Source: an uncultured Clostridia bacterium (GTDB taxonomy: Bacteria > Bacillota > Clostridia > Lachnospirales > Anaerotignaceae). From it: a DNA stretch of 64,000 nt. Under the pieces are notes generated by a model that did no database searches, was not told the DNA's origin, and saw only the letters and a program-made list of their open reading frames with translations. Position numbers and translations under genes: made by a program. The stretch lies in the NCBI GenBank assembly GCA_944378105.1, contig CALWGC010000020.1:62001-126000 (forward strand). Reading direction: 5' to 3'. The first letter of the stretch is position 1; each line of letters starts with the position of its first letter. This document shows positions 43,802 to 52,132 of this stretch, piece after piece.

Positions 43802-44755
43802 TTGTTATTGACCATCATTTTCTTGGCACTTGGCTTTTTGCTGCTGATCAAAGGGGCCGACTGGTTTGTAGGCGGCGCTTCAGACTTGGCAAAAATATTG
43901 CGGGTGCCCACCATTATCATCGGTTTAACCATCGTCTCCATCGGTACCAGCTTACCGGAAGCCTGTGTCAGCATTACGGCCTCTTTAAAGGGCATAGACG
44001 ATATTGCCACCGGTAATGTCATCGGGTCCAACATTTTTAACTTGTTGGTGGTGGCCGGCCTCAGTGCTGTCATCAAACCCATCTCCATCGACCGCGACAC
44101 CATCCGCCGCGACTTTCCGTTTTCCATCGTTTGCGCTGTCATTTTGACCTTCTTTATGGCCACTTTATTCTTTGGGAAAACTTCGCCATCCATCGGCCGC
44201 GTAGACGGTTTGATTATGCTGGTGATTCTCATTGGGTATATGATTGTTTTGATTCGGGACGCCTTAAGCTATCGCCAAACGGTTGGTGGAGAAGAAACGG
44301 CTGCCGTCATTTCTTTACCCGTTAGCCTTGGTCTCATCGTACTGGGGGTTGTCTGCATCATCCTGGGCGGTAACTTGGTTGTGGATGCCGCCACAGAAAT
44401 CGCCCGCACCTTTGGTCTGAGCGAAAACTTGATTGGTTTAACCATCGTGGCCTGCGGCACTTCTTTGCCAGAACTGGTGACCAGTATGGTGGCCGCCAAA
44501 AAAGGCGACAGCGATATTGCCATGGGAAACGTTGTCGGCTCCAACATTTTCAACATCTTGTTTATCCTGGGTGCCTCCTCTGTCATTTCGCCTTTGAAAG
44601 TGGGCGAGACGGCTTTGGTGGATATGAGCGTTTTGATTGTGGTCAGCCTCATCACCTGGGCGTTCATTGCCAAGAAAAAGAAAGTCACCCGTCCCTTCGG
44701 CGGTCTGATGTTTCTCACCTATGTTGCTTATCTGATTTATATCATCGGGCGTTAA
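43802..44755 (+). CDS. Calcium/sodium antiporter (CaCA family, YrbG-like)
   Basis: A 317-residue exchanger with two inverted halves. The alpha repeats GLTIVSIGTSLPEACVSI (about 40-57) and GLTIVACGTSLPELVTSM (about 215-232), each followed by GNVIGSNIFN or GNVVGSNIFN, are diagnostic. It likely exports Ca2+ or Mn2+ in exchange for Na+. The start is TTG at 43802, eight bases after AAAGGGG. The Mn2+ riboswitch upstream suggests manganese is the relevant ion here. Confidence 0.93.
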   Translation: MLLTIIFLALGFLLLIKGADWFVGGASDLAKILRVPTIIIGLTIVSIGTSLPEACVSITASLKGIDDIATGNVIGSNIFNLLVVAGLSAVIKPISIDRDTIRRDFPFSIVCAVILTFFMATLFFGKTSPSIGRVDGLIMLVILIGYMIVLIRDALSYRQTVGGEETAAVISLPVSLGLIVLGVVCIILGGNLVVDAATEIARTFGLSENLIGLTIVACGTSLPELVTSMVAAKKGDSDIAMGNVVGSNIFNILFILGASSVISPLKVGETALVDMSVLIVVSLITWAFIAKKKKVTRPFGGLMFLTYVAYLIYIIGR

Positions 44756-44758
44756 TCA

Positions 44759-44796
44759 AAAAGACCTGTTTTTCCATAGCGGAAAACTGGTCTTTT
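44759..44796. terminator. Terminator between the antiporter and DUF3793 genes
   Basis: AAAAGACC-GTTTTTCC pairs with GGAAAA-C-GGTCTTTT. It serves both convergent genes, although the T runs are short and lie within the stem. Confidence 0.75.
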
Positions 44797-44797
44797 G

Positions 44798-45346
44798 TTA
44801 TATTCGTTCGCCAACCGTCAGCTTTTCCATGGTAAAGCCGGCATCAAAAAGCCGCAGGTATACATGGGTGCATTTTTCAAACCGGGCAAACTGCCTTTTG
44901 GCCTCCTGCTCATCGCCATAGACCTTCCAGTACCCGCTGCATTTGCAGTTTTGACCTTTCTGTTCCATAAACCCTTTCACATCAGAAGGCGGATAGCCCA
45001 AAAACAGGCCAATCTCATGGGGGAATCCCTCGTTTTGCTGTAACTTTTGCGCCAAACGTCGCATACAACATGGCATGGATCCGCAGTACCCACAGCCATG
45101 AAGCAGGCATTTGGCCTCTTTTCGCTTCATATCCGCCTCCAGGCGCCCTGGCCGGTACACATAGACCAAGGCCCGGCTTTCTTTGCGACAAAGCACCGTC
45201 ACCCGTACTCCTTTGGGATTGAGCACCGCATTCCACCGGCACACATCCTGCTGCAGCCCGGCCTCATTGGGACAAGGAAAGAGGCTGGCCGTCTTTAATC
45301 CTGCCAATGTTGGCGCACACTGGCGAATGACAATCAAATCTGACAT
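44798..45346 (-). CDS. DUF3793-family protein
   Basis: A 182-residue soluble protein. The central CLLHGCGYCGSMPCCMRRLA and later GLFLGYPPSDVKGFMEQKG with NCKCSGYWKVYGD are the family landmarks as I recall them. Several cysteines suggest metal or cluster binding, but no function is known. It starts 14 bases after the DUF2325 gene stop and shares its DtxR-box promoter, so a role in metal (probably iron or manganese) homeostasis is inferred. Confidence 0.82.
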   Translation of the reverse strand: MSDLIVIRQCAPTLAGLKTASLFPCPNEAGLQQDVCRWNAVLNPKGVRVTVLCRKESRALVYVYRPGRLEADMKRKEAKCLLHGCGYCGSMPCCMRRLAQKLQQNEGFPHEIGLFLGYPPSDVKGFMEQKGQNCKCSGYWKVYGDEQEAKRQFARFEKCTHVYLRLFDAGFTMEKLTVGERI

Positions 45347-45360
45347 GCCACTTCCCCCTT

Positions 45361-45648
45361 TTATCCCTGGGCCACGTGGGTATCTAAAATTTGTTTTAAC
45401 GCCGAAAGGGAGCTGGAATGGGCACGGGCCACCACCGTATCGCTGTTTTTAACTCCACCCAGCGCGCAGCGAACCATTTTATGAGACACTGTGCCGGTAA
45501 ACAGTACCAATAAGTCCGGCGTACCAATTTTGTCGCTCATCGTTCCCGACATCTGGGTAAAGACCTTGGCCCGGCAATGATATTTTTTACAGAGATTTTT
45601 ATACTGGCAAACCATGCAGTCGTTGCCACCAACAATGACAATACTCAT
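45361..45648 (-). CDS. DUF2325-family protein
   Basis: A 95-residue protein: SIVIVGGNDCMVCQYKNLCK, then DLLVLFTGTVSHKMV and ARAHSSSLSALKQIL. This is the DUF2325 pattern, a small Rossmann-like fold with conserved His/Ser near the end. Function unknown. The ATG follows AAGGAGGTATCAA. It is the first gene of a unit whose promoter is overlapped by TTAG-N6-CTAA boxes facing a DtxR-type regulator. Confidence 0.82.
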   Translation of the reverse strand: MSIVIVGGNDCMVCQYKNLCKKYHCRAKVFTQMSGTMSDKIGTPDLLVLFTGTVSHKMVRCALGGVKNSDTVVARAHSSSLSALKQILDTHVAQG

Positions 45649-45667
45649 TTGATACCTCCTTTTCTGA

Positions 45668-45767
45668 AGTTAGTTTAAGCTAACTATAAGAGAAATAAGA
45701 AGGCGCCCTGCGGCACCAATTAGTTTTTACTAACCCTTCTTATTTCATAATATTAGCACGCACTAAT
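45668..45767. promoter_or_regulatory. Three TTAG-N6-CTAA boxes (DtxR-family operator candidates)
   Basis: Sites are AGTTAG-TTTAAG-CTAACT (45668-45685), TTAG-TTTTTA-CTAA (45720-45733) and ATTAG-CACGCA-CTAAT (45752-45767). All share TTAG-N6-CTAA. The third lies across the -10 and the spacer of the minus-strand promoter; the other two lie between that promoter and the DUF2325 start. They match the kind of palindrome bound by DtxR-family proteins. Confidence 0.75.
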
Positions 45768-45778
45768 CCACTTGTCAA
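45750..45778 (-). promoter_or_regulatory. Promoter of DUF2325-DUF3793
   Basis: Minus strand TTGACA (45773-45778) and TAATAT (45750-45755) are 17 bp apart and the third TTAG box occupies the space between them, so a bound repressor would block polymerase. Confidence 0.75.
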
Positions 45779-45808
45779 CCAAAATCAGAATTTTTTTCGC
45801 TCCGAAAT

Positions 45809-45837
45809 TTGCTTTTTTGGTTTTTGTCTGGTATACT
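45809..45837 (+). promoter_or_regulatory. Promoter of the DtxR-type regulator
   Basis: TTGCTT (45809-45814) and TATACT (45832-45837) are 17 bp apart. Confidence 0.6.
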
Positions 45838-45880
45838 ATTAAGGGCGAGTAATCCAGAAAGAAAGGAAGGAGGTGTTCCC

Positions 45881-46258
45881 GTGCAAATCAAAGAATCTGC
45901 TGAAATGTATTTGGAAACCATTTATACGTTGGGGTTACGAGGTGGTGGTGTTCGAGCAGTGGATGTGGCTGCACAGTTGGAATACAGCAAACCAAGTGTC
46001 AGCGTTGCCATGAAAAACTTGCGTACCAATGGATATGTTGACATCACATCCGAAGGCTTTTTAACACTGACCGCAAAGGGGAAACAGATTGCAGAAACGA
46101 TCTATGAGCGCCATATGGTATTATCCGCCTTCCTAACTGCATTGGGCGTAGATGAAAAAACTGCAACCGAAGATGCTTGTCGAATGGAGCACGTCATTAG
46201 CCCAGCCAGCTTTGACGCTTTAAAAGCCCATTACGAAGCAAACTTCAAACAAGAATAA
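45881..46258 (+). CDS. DtxR/MntR-family metal-dependent regulator
   Basis: A 125-residue protein. ESAEMYLETIYTL (about 5-17) and the helix-turn-helix VRAVDVAAQLEYSKPSVSVAM (about 24-44), then FLTLTAKGKQIAETIYERH and LTALGVDEKTATEDACRMEH, follow the DtxR/MntR plan with the metal-binding Glu/His positions. There is no SH3-like domain, as in MntR. GTG start, after AAGGAGGTGTTCCC. Divergent from DUF2325-DUF3793 with three matching boxes between, so it is the likely repressor. The metal is not certain. Confidence 0.9.
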   Translation: MQIKESAEMYLETIYTLGLRGGGVRAVDVAAQLEYSKPSVSVAMKNLRTNGYVDITSEGFLTLTAKGKQIAETIYERHMVLSAFLTALGVDEKTATEDACRMEHVISPASFDALKAHYEANFKQE

Positions 46259-46274
46259 TCCAAAAAGCCAAACA

Positions 46275-46314
46275 AAAAAGCGCCTTATTTTTTCTCTTTT
46301 TGGCGCTTTTTTTG
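46275..46314 (+). terminator. Terminator of the DtxR-type gene
   Basis: AAAAAGCGCC/GGCGCTTTTT followed by further T. Confidence 0.88.
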
Positions 46315-46360
46315 TTTTCCAAAAACAAAGAAATAAAATTCAAAGATTTCCTTTCTTTTG

Positions 46361-46400
46361 AAAAAAACGCACGAACGTTTTTACCGTCCGTGCGTTTTTT
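46361..46400 (-). terminator. Terminator of the flavodiiron protein gene
   Basis: AAAAAACGCACG-ACG pairs with CGT-CGTGCGTTTTTT; minus-strand T run follows. It lies 36 bases past the stop at 46436 and can act on both strands. Confidence 0.85.
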
Positions 46401-46435
46401 CTCGTTTTTTTCTTCAAGAAAAGTGAAGGAAAGGA

Positions 46436-47602
46436 TTAGCACAATGCTTTTACCTTTTCGGTCAAATCCAACAACTGTTCTTCCGATGGAATATACTGGA
46501 TTCTCTGTGCTTCCAGACAAATGTCAAATCCGCAAGCTTCCAATTCTGCTTCCACCTGTTTGATGCTTTGTCCGCCCCAGCCATAGGAACCGAACGCAAA
46601 GGCTTTTCTGTTCTTTGGAGAAAGACCTTTCATGTAGCAGCAGAAGGAAGCCACCGTTGGCAGCATGTTGTTATTGAGGGTAGGCGAACCAACGGCAATA
46701 TATTTGGATGTCAACAAATCCGGCATAATATCGGAATTGTGATTTTCTTTCAGATCAAACAGCTTGACAGAAATCCCTTTTTGGGTAAAGCCTTCCACAA
46801 TGGCTTTGGCCATTTTTTCGGTGGAGTGCCACATGCTGTCATAGACCACAATGGCGCCGCCTTCTGGCTCATTGTTGCTCCAGGTACGGTAAGCGTCCAA
46901 AATGGTTGGGATATGTTTTTCGCTCCACAATACACCATGGCTTGGGTAAATGGCTTCCAAATCCAAGCCGGATACGATTTCCACAGCGCCCTGGGCCTGT
47001 TTGCCATAGCACATGATGATGTTGGCATAATATTTTTTGGCTTCTGCCAAAATCACAGGCAGGTGTGCATCGTCGGCCACCCGTTCGCTGGAAGCATAAT
47101 GCTGGCCAAAGGCATCATTGGAGAAAAGAATTTTTTCTTCTGGGCAATAGGTTACCATATTGTCTGGCCAGTGGAGCATTGGTGTACCTACAAATTGCAA
47201 GGTGCGTTTGCCAATGGAGATGCTTTCGCCGGTTTTTACGGCCTGATAGCCCAAGTCTCCATAATGTGCCGTCAAGCCTTTCAGGCCGTTTGGCGCACTG
47301 GTCAAAATCACGGCATTGGGGCAGGCAGCTTTTAACATAGGCAAAGAGCCGGAGTGGTCCATTTCCACGTGATTGCTTACAATATAATCAATCTTGGCAG
47401 GATCGATGATGCTTTTAATCCGCGCCAGTTGTTCTTCTACAAACGGTGCTTTTACCCCGTCGATCAGCGTGATTTTTTCATCTAAAATCAAATAAGAATT
47501 GTACGTTGCGCCTCTGTTTGTGGTATATCCATGGAAGTTTCTCAAATTCCAATCCACAGCGCCAACCCAATAAATATCCTCTCGTAATTTCATTGCTTGC
47601 AT
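46436..47602 (-). CDS. FprA-type flavodiiron protein
   Basis: A 388-residue enzyme. The beta-lactamase-like diiron half has NHVEMDHSGSLP (about 77-88, metal ligands), HWPDNMVTY and the later H of YPSHGVLW. The C-terminal flavodoxin half starts at about 250: VVYDSMWHSTEKMA (FMN loop). It reduces O2 or NO and protects anaerobes. Normal length; the ATG follows AAAGGAGGAACAAAAGC. Single-gene unit. Confidence 0.94.
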   Translation of the reverse strand: MQAMKLREDIYWVGAVDWNLRNFHGYTTNRGATYNSYLILDEKITLIDGVKAPFVEEQLARIKSIIDPAKIDYIVSNHVEMDHSGSLPMLKAACPNAVILTSAPNGLKGLTAHYGDLGYQAVKTGESISIGKRTLQFVGTPMLHWPDNMVTYCPEEKILFSNDAFGQHYASSERVADDAHLPVILAEAKKYYANIIMCYGKQAQGAVEIVSGLDLEAIYPSHGVLWSEKHIPTILDAYRTWSNNEPEGGAIVVYDSMWHSTEKMAKAIVEGFTQKGISVKLFDLKENHNSDIMPDLLTSKYIAVGSPTLNNNMLPTVASFCCYMKGLSPKNRKAFAFGSYGWGGQSIKQVEAELEACGFDICLEAQRIQYIPSEEQLLDLTEKVKALC

Positions 47603-47827
47603 GCTTTTGTTCCTCCTTTAAAACCAAATCGATGTTTTGTTCTCTCCTTTGTTGTCTCAGATTCTCTCCGTCTTCCATCTTACCAATGGCAGCAAAAAAA
47701 TTCAACCTTTTTTGCCGATGGGTGACCGAAAATTTTTTGTTCCTTTACGAAAAAATTACATTTTGGTCACACAAATCACATCTTTGCTGCATATAATAAC
47801 GTTATCAACCAGAAAGGAGGGAAAACC

Positions 47828-47893
47828 ATGAACAACAACGATTTGTTATTAGAATTAGAATTGATCGAAGAATGCCTGCTCCTGTTAGACTAA
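47828..47893 (+). CDS. 21-residue acidic leucine-rich micro-protein
   Basis: ATG at 47828 follows the strong site AGAAAGGAGGGAAAACC. The peptide starts MNNNDLLLELELIEECLLLL and has a single Asp after that, so it is mostly Leu and Glu and likely helical. TATAAT lies at 47792-47797 and a terminator at 47931-47963, so it appears to be a self-contained gene. It is divergent from the flavodiiron gene. Not recognised. Confidence 0.55.
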   Translation: MNNNDLLLELELIEECLLLLD

Positions 47894-47930
47894 ACGGTCT
47901 TTGGCATATTCCTTTTCAAAAGAAGAAGGC

Positions 47931-47970
47931 AGCAGCCCCACATTGGTCCGGGCGTGAGCTGCTTTTTTGT
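47931..47970 (+). terminator. Terminator of the micro-protein gene
   Basis: AGCAGC/GCTGCT around 21 bases that can pair further (CCCAC with GTG..G), followed by TTTTTT. Confidence 0.7.
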
Positions 47971-47980
47971 TTTCTTTTTT

Positions 47981-49525
47981 TCACATCAACGGCGCTAAAA
48001 TGCGCATCACCTTTCCACACATGCGAACCCTGAGCGGAAACTCCTTATATTCTTTCATGGTGATCCGGCGGCACAATGCCAATGTTTTTTGGAAGTCTGC
48101 CTCCACATCGGCCACCGCCGCCACTTCTTCCATATACGCCGCACACTCAAAATGATGGTAGAGGCTGCGAAAATCCAAATTGATGGTCCCAACCACCGCC
48201 CGCACATCGTCGCTGACAAAACTTTTGGCATGGATAAAGCCCGGGGTATATTCATAAATTTCCACGCCGTTTGCAATCAAAACGGGATAGAAACTTTTGG
48301 CAATGGTGTTGGGTAAAAACTTATCGGGAATCCCCGGTAAAATCAACTTCACATCCACGCCGCTTTTGGCCGCCACCAAAAGTCCCTGGAGCAAATGATC
48401 ATCGGTCACCAAATAGGGCGTTGTGATATGGACATAGTTTGTGGCCTGGTTTAAGATGTGCAAATACACCTCTTCCCCCTGTAAATCCCAGTCCAAGGGG
48501 CTATCCCCATAGCCGATGACATAGCCTTTTGCTTCCACCGGCTGACTGTTTAAATACGGCGTAAAGTCTTCCAATTTCGTTTCTGTTACATTCCACATCT
48601 GTAAAAACATCTGGGTGAAATTTTGTACGGCTTCTCCCCGCAACAAAACTGCCGTATCTTTCCAGTGGCCATGGACGGAGATGGCATTGATATATTCGTC
48701 GGCCAAATTGATGCCGCCGGTAAAGGCCATTTGGCCATCGATGACGGCAATTTTGCGGTGATCTCGATTATTCTGGTGCGTCGAAAGCAGCGGGATCACC
48801 GGGCTAAAGACTTTGGCCTGAATTCCCTTTTTCCTTAATTGCTGCTCATAATGGGTCGGTAAGGTCATCAACGTGCCAATGCCGTCAAACATCACCCGCA
48901 CTTCTACCCCTTCGGCCACCTTTTGTTCCAGCACCGATAAAATTTCCTTCCACCAGATGCCTTCCCCAATGATAAAGTATTCCAGAAAAATAAATTTCTT
49001 TGCACTTTTCAATGCATCCAACAAGGCCACCCGTTTTTCTTCCCCCGAAGAAAAATAGGTCACCGCCGTATTGGTATATAACGGCGCTGCGGCCGTCGAA
49101 TAGAGATATTGACTGAGGCGATAGAGGCCAGGATTCTTCTGTTCCAACTGGTCCAACAGCGCCTCTTTTTGTTTTACATTGGCTTTTGTATTGGTGAAAA
49201 TCAGGCTCATCCGCTGCCGCATGGCCCGGATGCCAAAATTGGCTTGCACAAAAAAGTAAAGCCCAATACCCAAAGCCGGCGCCAAAATGATCGGCACAAT
49301 CCAAGCCAATTTCACCGTGGTGGTGCTGGTGTCCTTGTTGAAAATGCCAATCACCACCGCCGCCTCAACCAAACCCATCAACCAAACCATCATATGCAGC
49401 CGCTCTGCCAAAGCCAGCCAGCTTAAAAACAATAACCCCAGCTGGATCAACAGCAACGCCACAACAATGCCGGTTCGGCCAAACACCATCCGAAAAAACA
49501 CCCGTTTTTGTTTTTTCCCTTCCAT
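47981..49525 (-). CDS. cls: Cardiolipin synthase (PLD family)
   Basis: A 514-residue enzyme. Two N-terminal membrane helices (about 14-37 and 45-62) and a third near 72-90 precede two phospholipase D domains. The HKD motifs are RDHRKIAVIDG (about 255) and FIHAKSFVSDD (about 425), each followed by the usual GG or GTIN region. It joins two phosphatidylglycerols to cardiolipin at the membrane. The ATG follows AAAAGGAGGGGCCAA. Confidence 0.93.
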   Translation of the reverse strand: MEGKKQKRVFFRMVFGRTGIVVALLLIQLGLLFLSWLALAERLHMMVWLMGLVEAAVVIGIFNKDTSTTTVKLAWIVPIILAPALGIGLYFFVQANFGIRAMRQRMSLIFTNTKANVKQKEALLDQLEQKNPGLYRLSQYLYSTAAAPLYTNTAVTYFSSGEEKRVALLDALKSAKKFIFLEYFIIGEGIWWKEILSVLEQKVAEGVEVRVMFDGIGTLMTLPTHYEQQLRKKGIQAKVFSPVIPLLSTHQNNRDHRKIAVIDGQMAFTGGINLADEYINAISVHGHWKDTAVLLRGEAVQNFTQMFLQMWNVTETKLEDFTPYLNSQPVEAKGYVIGYGDSPLDWDLQGEEVYLHILNQATNYVHITTPYLVTDDHLLQGLLVAAKSGVDVKLILPGIPDKFLPNTIAKSFYPVLIANGVEIYEYTPGFIHAKSFVSDDVRAVVGTINLDFRSLYHHFECAAYMEEVAAVADVEADFQKTLALCRRITMKEYKEFPLRVRMCGKVMRILAPLM

Positions 49526-49542
49526 TTGGCCCCTCCTTTTGG

Positions 49543-50484
49543 TCAGTTCTTCTTTTGAAACTGTCTCTTCCGTTCCTTTTGCTTGGCCTCTTTTTCTTGG
49601 AGACGGGCTTTGGCCGCCTCTTCCCGCGCCTTGATTTCTTCCGGCCCTTCCAGCGTCAGCCGCCCCAGCTTGCCGCCCCGGTATTCATCCAATAACACCT
49701 TGGCACAGCGCAGCGTATCGGCCTGGCTGCCCTTTGTTTTCATGCCGCGCGCCAGGGCAATTTTTTCCAAGACTTGATCGGCCCGTTCTCCTTCTTCCCA
49801 TGTCACTTTGTATCGCTGGGTCAGTAAAGCAGGATAACGCCGCATCAAAAAGGCCACAAATTCCGTTGCCAATGTCTCCACGTCTAAAATTTCATCGTTG
49901 ATGGCGCCGGTGAAGGCCAACAACAGCCCCGCCGTTTCGTCTTCAAACTTGGGCCATAAAATACCCGGTGTATCCAATAACTCAAAGTCTTTTTTCACTT
50001 TAATCCACTGTTTGCCCCGCGTCACCCCCGGTTTATCCCCGGTTTTGGCCGTACTTTTCCCCACATATTTGTTGATAAACGTGGATTTTCCCACATTGGG
50101 GATACCGCAAATCATGGCCCGGATGGGCACAAAGAGCCGTCCCCGCTCCCGCTGCCGTTTGATCTTTTCTTCCATCAAGGTCTTCGCCGTATCGGTCACC
50201 GCCTTCATGCCCTTTCCGGCCAAAGCGTCGGTCAAGATCACGGCAAAACCCTGGCTTTCATAGTAACTGGCCCAAAGCTTGGTGCCCTCCTCATCGGCCA
50301 AGTCGCTTTTATTGAGGAGCAAAATCCGGTATTTGTTTTTTGCCAAGGCATCAATATCCGGGTTTTTGCTGCTGTATGGCACACGGGCATCCAATAATTC
50401 AATGACCACATCCACCAGGGCCAAGTTTTCTTCCATCATCCGTCTGGTTTTTGTCATATGCCCCGGATACCATTGTATATTCAT
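49543..50484 (-). CDS. ylqF: Ribosome biogenesis GTPase YlqF/RbgA
   Basis: A 313-residue circularly permuted GTPase. The order is G4 (LLLNKSDL, about 55), G1 (GIPNVGKSTFINK, about 127), G3 (LDTPGILWP, about 178), as expected for YlqF. It acts in late 50S assembly. A basic Lys/Glu-rich tail (290-313) may bind rRNA. It lies between lepB and cls, all on one strand, and 21 bases after lepB; rplS-lepB-ylqF is the classical order. Confidence 0.95.
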   Translation of the reverse strand: MNIQWYPGHMTKTRRMMEENLALVDVVIELLDARVPYSSKNPDIDALAKNKYRILLLNKSDLADEEGTKLWASYYESQGFAVILTDALAGKGMKAVTDTAKTLMEEKIKRQRERGRLFVPIRAMICGIPNVGKSTFINKYVGKSTAKTGDKPGVTRGKQWIKVKKDFELLDTPGILWPKFEDETAGLLLAFTGAINDEILDVETLATEFVAFLMRRYPALLTQRYKVTWEEGERADQVLEKIALARGMKTKGSQADTLRCAKVLLDEYRGGKLGRLTLEGPEEIKAREEAAKARLQEKEAKQKERKRQFQKKN

Positions 50485-50505
50485 GTTTGTTCTCCTTTCT
50501 GTCCC

Positions 50506-51066
50506 TTAGGGAATCAGCCCAAAGTCCGAAAAGGGCCACAGCCGAAGTACCACCTTCCCCATCATGTCTCCTTTTTCAATGACGCCGATGGATAAAAAGC
50601 GGCTGTCGTTACTTTGATCCCGATTGTCGCCCATAACAAAATAGCACCCCTCCGGCACGGTATAGGGATAGGTTTGATCGCCTTTTTGGTTCATGGGCCC
50701 ATTTAAATACGATTCTTCCAACAACGCACCGTTGATGGTCACACCATAGGACAGGTCCTCCAGCTGCACCATGTCGATCACATCACCGGGTTCCCCAATG
50801 ACACGCTTGATGATGTTTTCTTCTCCGGTGGAGCGGGTATAGCTGCAAACCACCACGTCCCCTTGCTTGGGGTCACCCAGGCGATAACTGATTTTGCTTA
50901 CCCCCACCAAATCCTGGTGATGGAAATTGGGCTCCATGCTGGTGCCTTTGACTTGCACGGTGCCAAACAAAAAGCTGCGGACCAAAAATGCCGCCACCAA
51001 TACAATCGCCAGCGCCTTCAGCCACTCCAACAGCTCTTTTCTCCGTTTTTCTTCTCTTGTACTCAC
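50506..51066 (-). CDS. lepB: Signal peptidase I
   Basis: A 186-residue protease with one N-terminal membrane helix (LLEWLKALAIVLVAAFLVRS, about 12-31). The nucleophile serine is in VKGTSMEPNF (about 43) and the catalytic lysine in NIIKRVIGEPGD (about 85); GDNRDQSNDSR is box E. It cleaves Sec signal peptides outside the membrane. GTG at 51066 is chosen since an upstream extension would run through the rplS terminator; AAAGGGA lies before it. Confidence 0.93.
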   Translation of the reverse strand: MSTREEKRRKELLEWLKALAIVLVAAFLVRSFLFGTVQVKGTSMEPNFHHQDLVGVSKISYRLGDPKQGDVVVCSYTRSTGEENIIKRVIGEPGDVIDMVQLEDLSYGVTINGALLEESYLNGPMNQKGDQTYPYTVPEGCYFVMGDNRDQSNDSRFLSIGVIEKGDMMGKVVLRLWPFSDFGLIP

Positions 51067-51105
51067 GTTTTGGCTCGTCCCTTTCTTTCTTCCAAAAACA
51101 CAAAA

Positions 51106-51138
51106 GCCTGACGATACTCGCTTGCGAGTTCGCCAGGC
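51106..51138 (-). terminator. Terminator of rplS
   Basis: Minus strand GCCTGGCGAACTCGC pairs with CGAGTATCGTCAGGC (one mismatch), followed by TTTTGTGTTTTT. Confidence 0.85.
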
Positions 51139-51151
51139 CAATTTGCGTCCA

Positions 51152-51499
51152 TTATCTCAGCACTTCTTTTACCTTTGCGGCTTTACCAACTCTATCTCTC
51201 AGATAGAACAGTTTCGCACGTCTTACGACACCTCTGCGAACCACTTCGATGCGGTCAATTCTTGGAGAGTGCAGAGGCCAGGTTCTTTCTACGCCAACGC
51301 CGGAAGCAATTCTTCTTACGGTGAAGGTTTCACGCACGCCACCATTTTGTCTTTTGATGACAATGCCTTCGAACATCTGCAGTCTTTCTCTGGTCCCTTC
51401 CACTACTTTTGCATATACCCGTACGGTATCGCCTACGTTAAATGGAGTGACTTCGCTTTTCATCTGTGCGCTTTCAATGTTTTTGATAATGTCGTTCAT
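51152..51499 (-). CDS. rplS: 50S ribosomal protein L19
   Basis: A 115-residue protein of normal length. [40 protein letters not shown] and the end [17 protein letters not shown] are L19 hallmarks. It lies at the 30S-50S interface. The ATG follows TTTTAGGAGGAAAAAACC. Confidence 0.97.
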   Translation of the reverse strand: MNDIIKNIESAQMKSEVTPFNVGDTVRVYAKVVEGTRERLQMFEGIVIKRQNGGVRETFTVRRIASGVGVERTWPLHSPRIDRIEVVRRGVVRRAKLFYLRDRVGKAAKVKEVLR

Positions 51500-51577
51500 G
51501 GTTTTTTCCTCCTAAAACACTCAAAACGTTCTTGCTACATCCTGACAGTAACAGCGGACCGTTCCCATTACATACCA
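51500..51577 (-). promoter_or_regulatory. rplS leader, possible L19 autoregulatory structure
   Basis: The leader of about 78 bases before rplS contains short complementary stretches (ACGGTCC.., TGTTACTG/TCAGGA). Firmicutes rplS genes often carry an L19 leader motif, but I could not confirm its consensus here. Confidence 0.3.
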
Positions 51578-51581
51578 ATCG

Positions 51582-51610
51582 AGTATAGCATAATTGGCCT
51601 TCGATTGCAA
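51582..51610 (-). promoter_or_regulatory. Promoter of rplS
   Basis: Minus strand TTGCAA (51605-51610) and TATACT (51582-51587) are 17 bp apart. Confidence 0.75.
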
Positions 51611-51619
51611 GTCTTTCTT

Positions 51620-52132
51620 TTAATATTTTATCACGCTGGAAACGGGAATTTTCCCCAACTGGGCACGGCCATTTAAGCCTTCCAGCTCAATCATAAACAC
51701 GGCCTTTTGCACCGTTGCACCCATGTCTTCCAGCAGCTCACAAATGGCCTTTGCCGTGCCGCCGGTGGCCAACAGGTCGTCCACCAGCACCACCTTATCT
51801 CCCGGACGGATAGCATCGGCATGGATTTCGATGGTCGCCGTACCATATTCCAAATCATAGGTTTTGCTCACCGTTTCTGCCGGCAGTTTCCCTTTCTTTC
51901 TGGCCGGGATAAACCCTTTTTTCATATACACGGCCAAGGGCACGCCAAAAATAAAGCCCCGGCTTTCTGGCCCCACCACATAGTCAAAGTCCACATCCTT
52001 GAGGGTTTCTTCCAAGGCGCTCATGGCCTCCTGCAACGCCTCTTTGTCTTTCAACAATGTGGTGATGTCGCGAAAAATAATGCCTTCTTGTGGAAAATCG
52101 GGAATATTTCTAATGGTATCTTTCAAATTCAT
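51620..52132 (-). CDS. apt: Adenine phosphoribosyltransferase
   Basis: A 170-residue salvage enzyme. FRDITTLLKD (about 21), VVGPESRGFIFGVPLA (about 55) and the PRPP loop VVLVDDLLATGGTAKA (about 115-130) are diagnostic. It makes AMP from adenine and PRPP. Its start overlaps the recJ stop by four bases; recJ-apt is a conserved Firmicutes pair. Confidence 0.96.
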   Translation of the reverse strand: MNLKDTIRNIPDFPQEGIIFRDITTLLKDKEALQEAMSALEETLKDVDFDYVVGPESRGFIFGVPLAVYMKKGFIPARKKGKLPAETVSKTYDLEYGTATIEIHADAIRPGDKVVLVDDLLATGGTAKAICELLEDMGATVQKAVFMIELEGLNGRAQLGKIPVSSVIKY

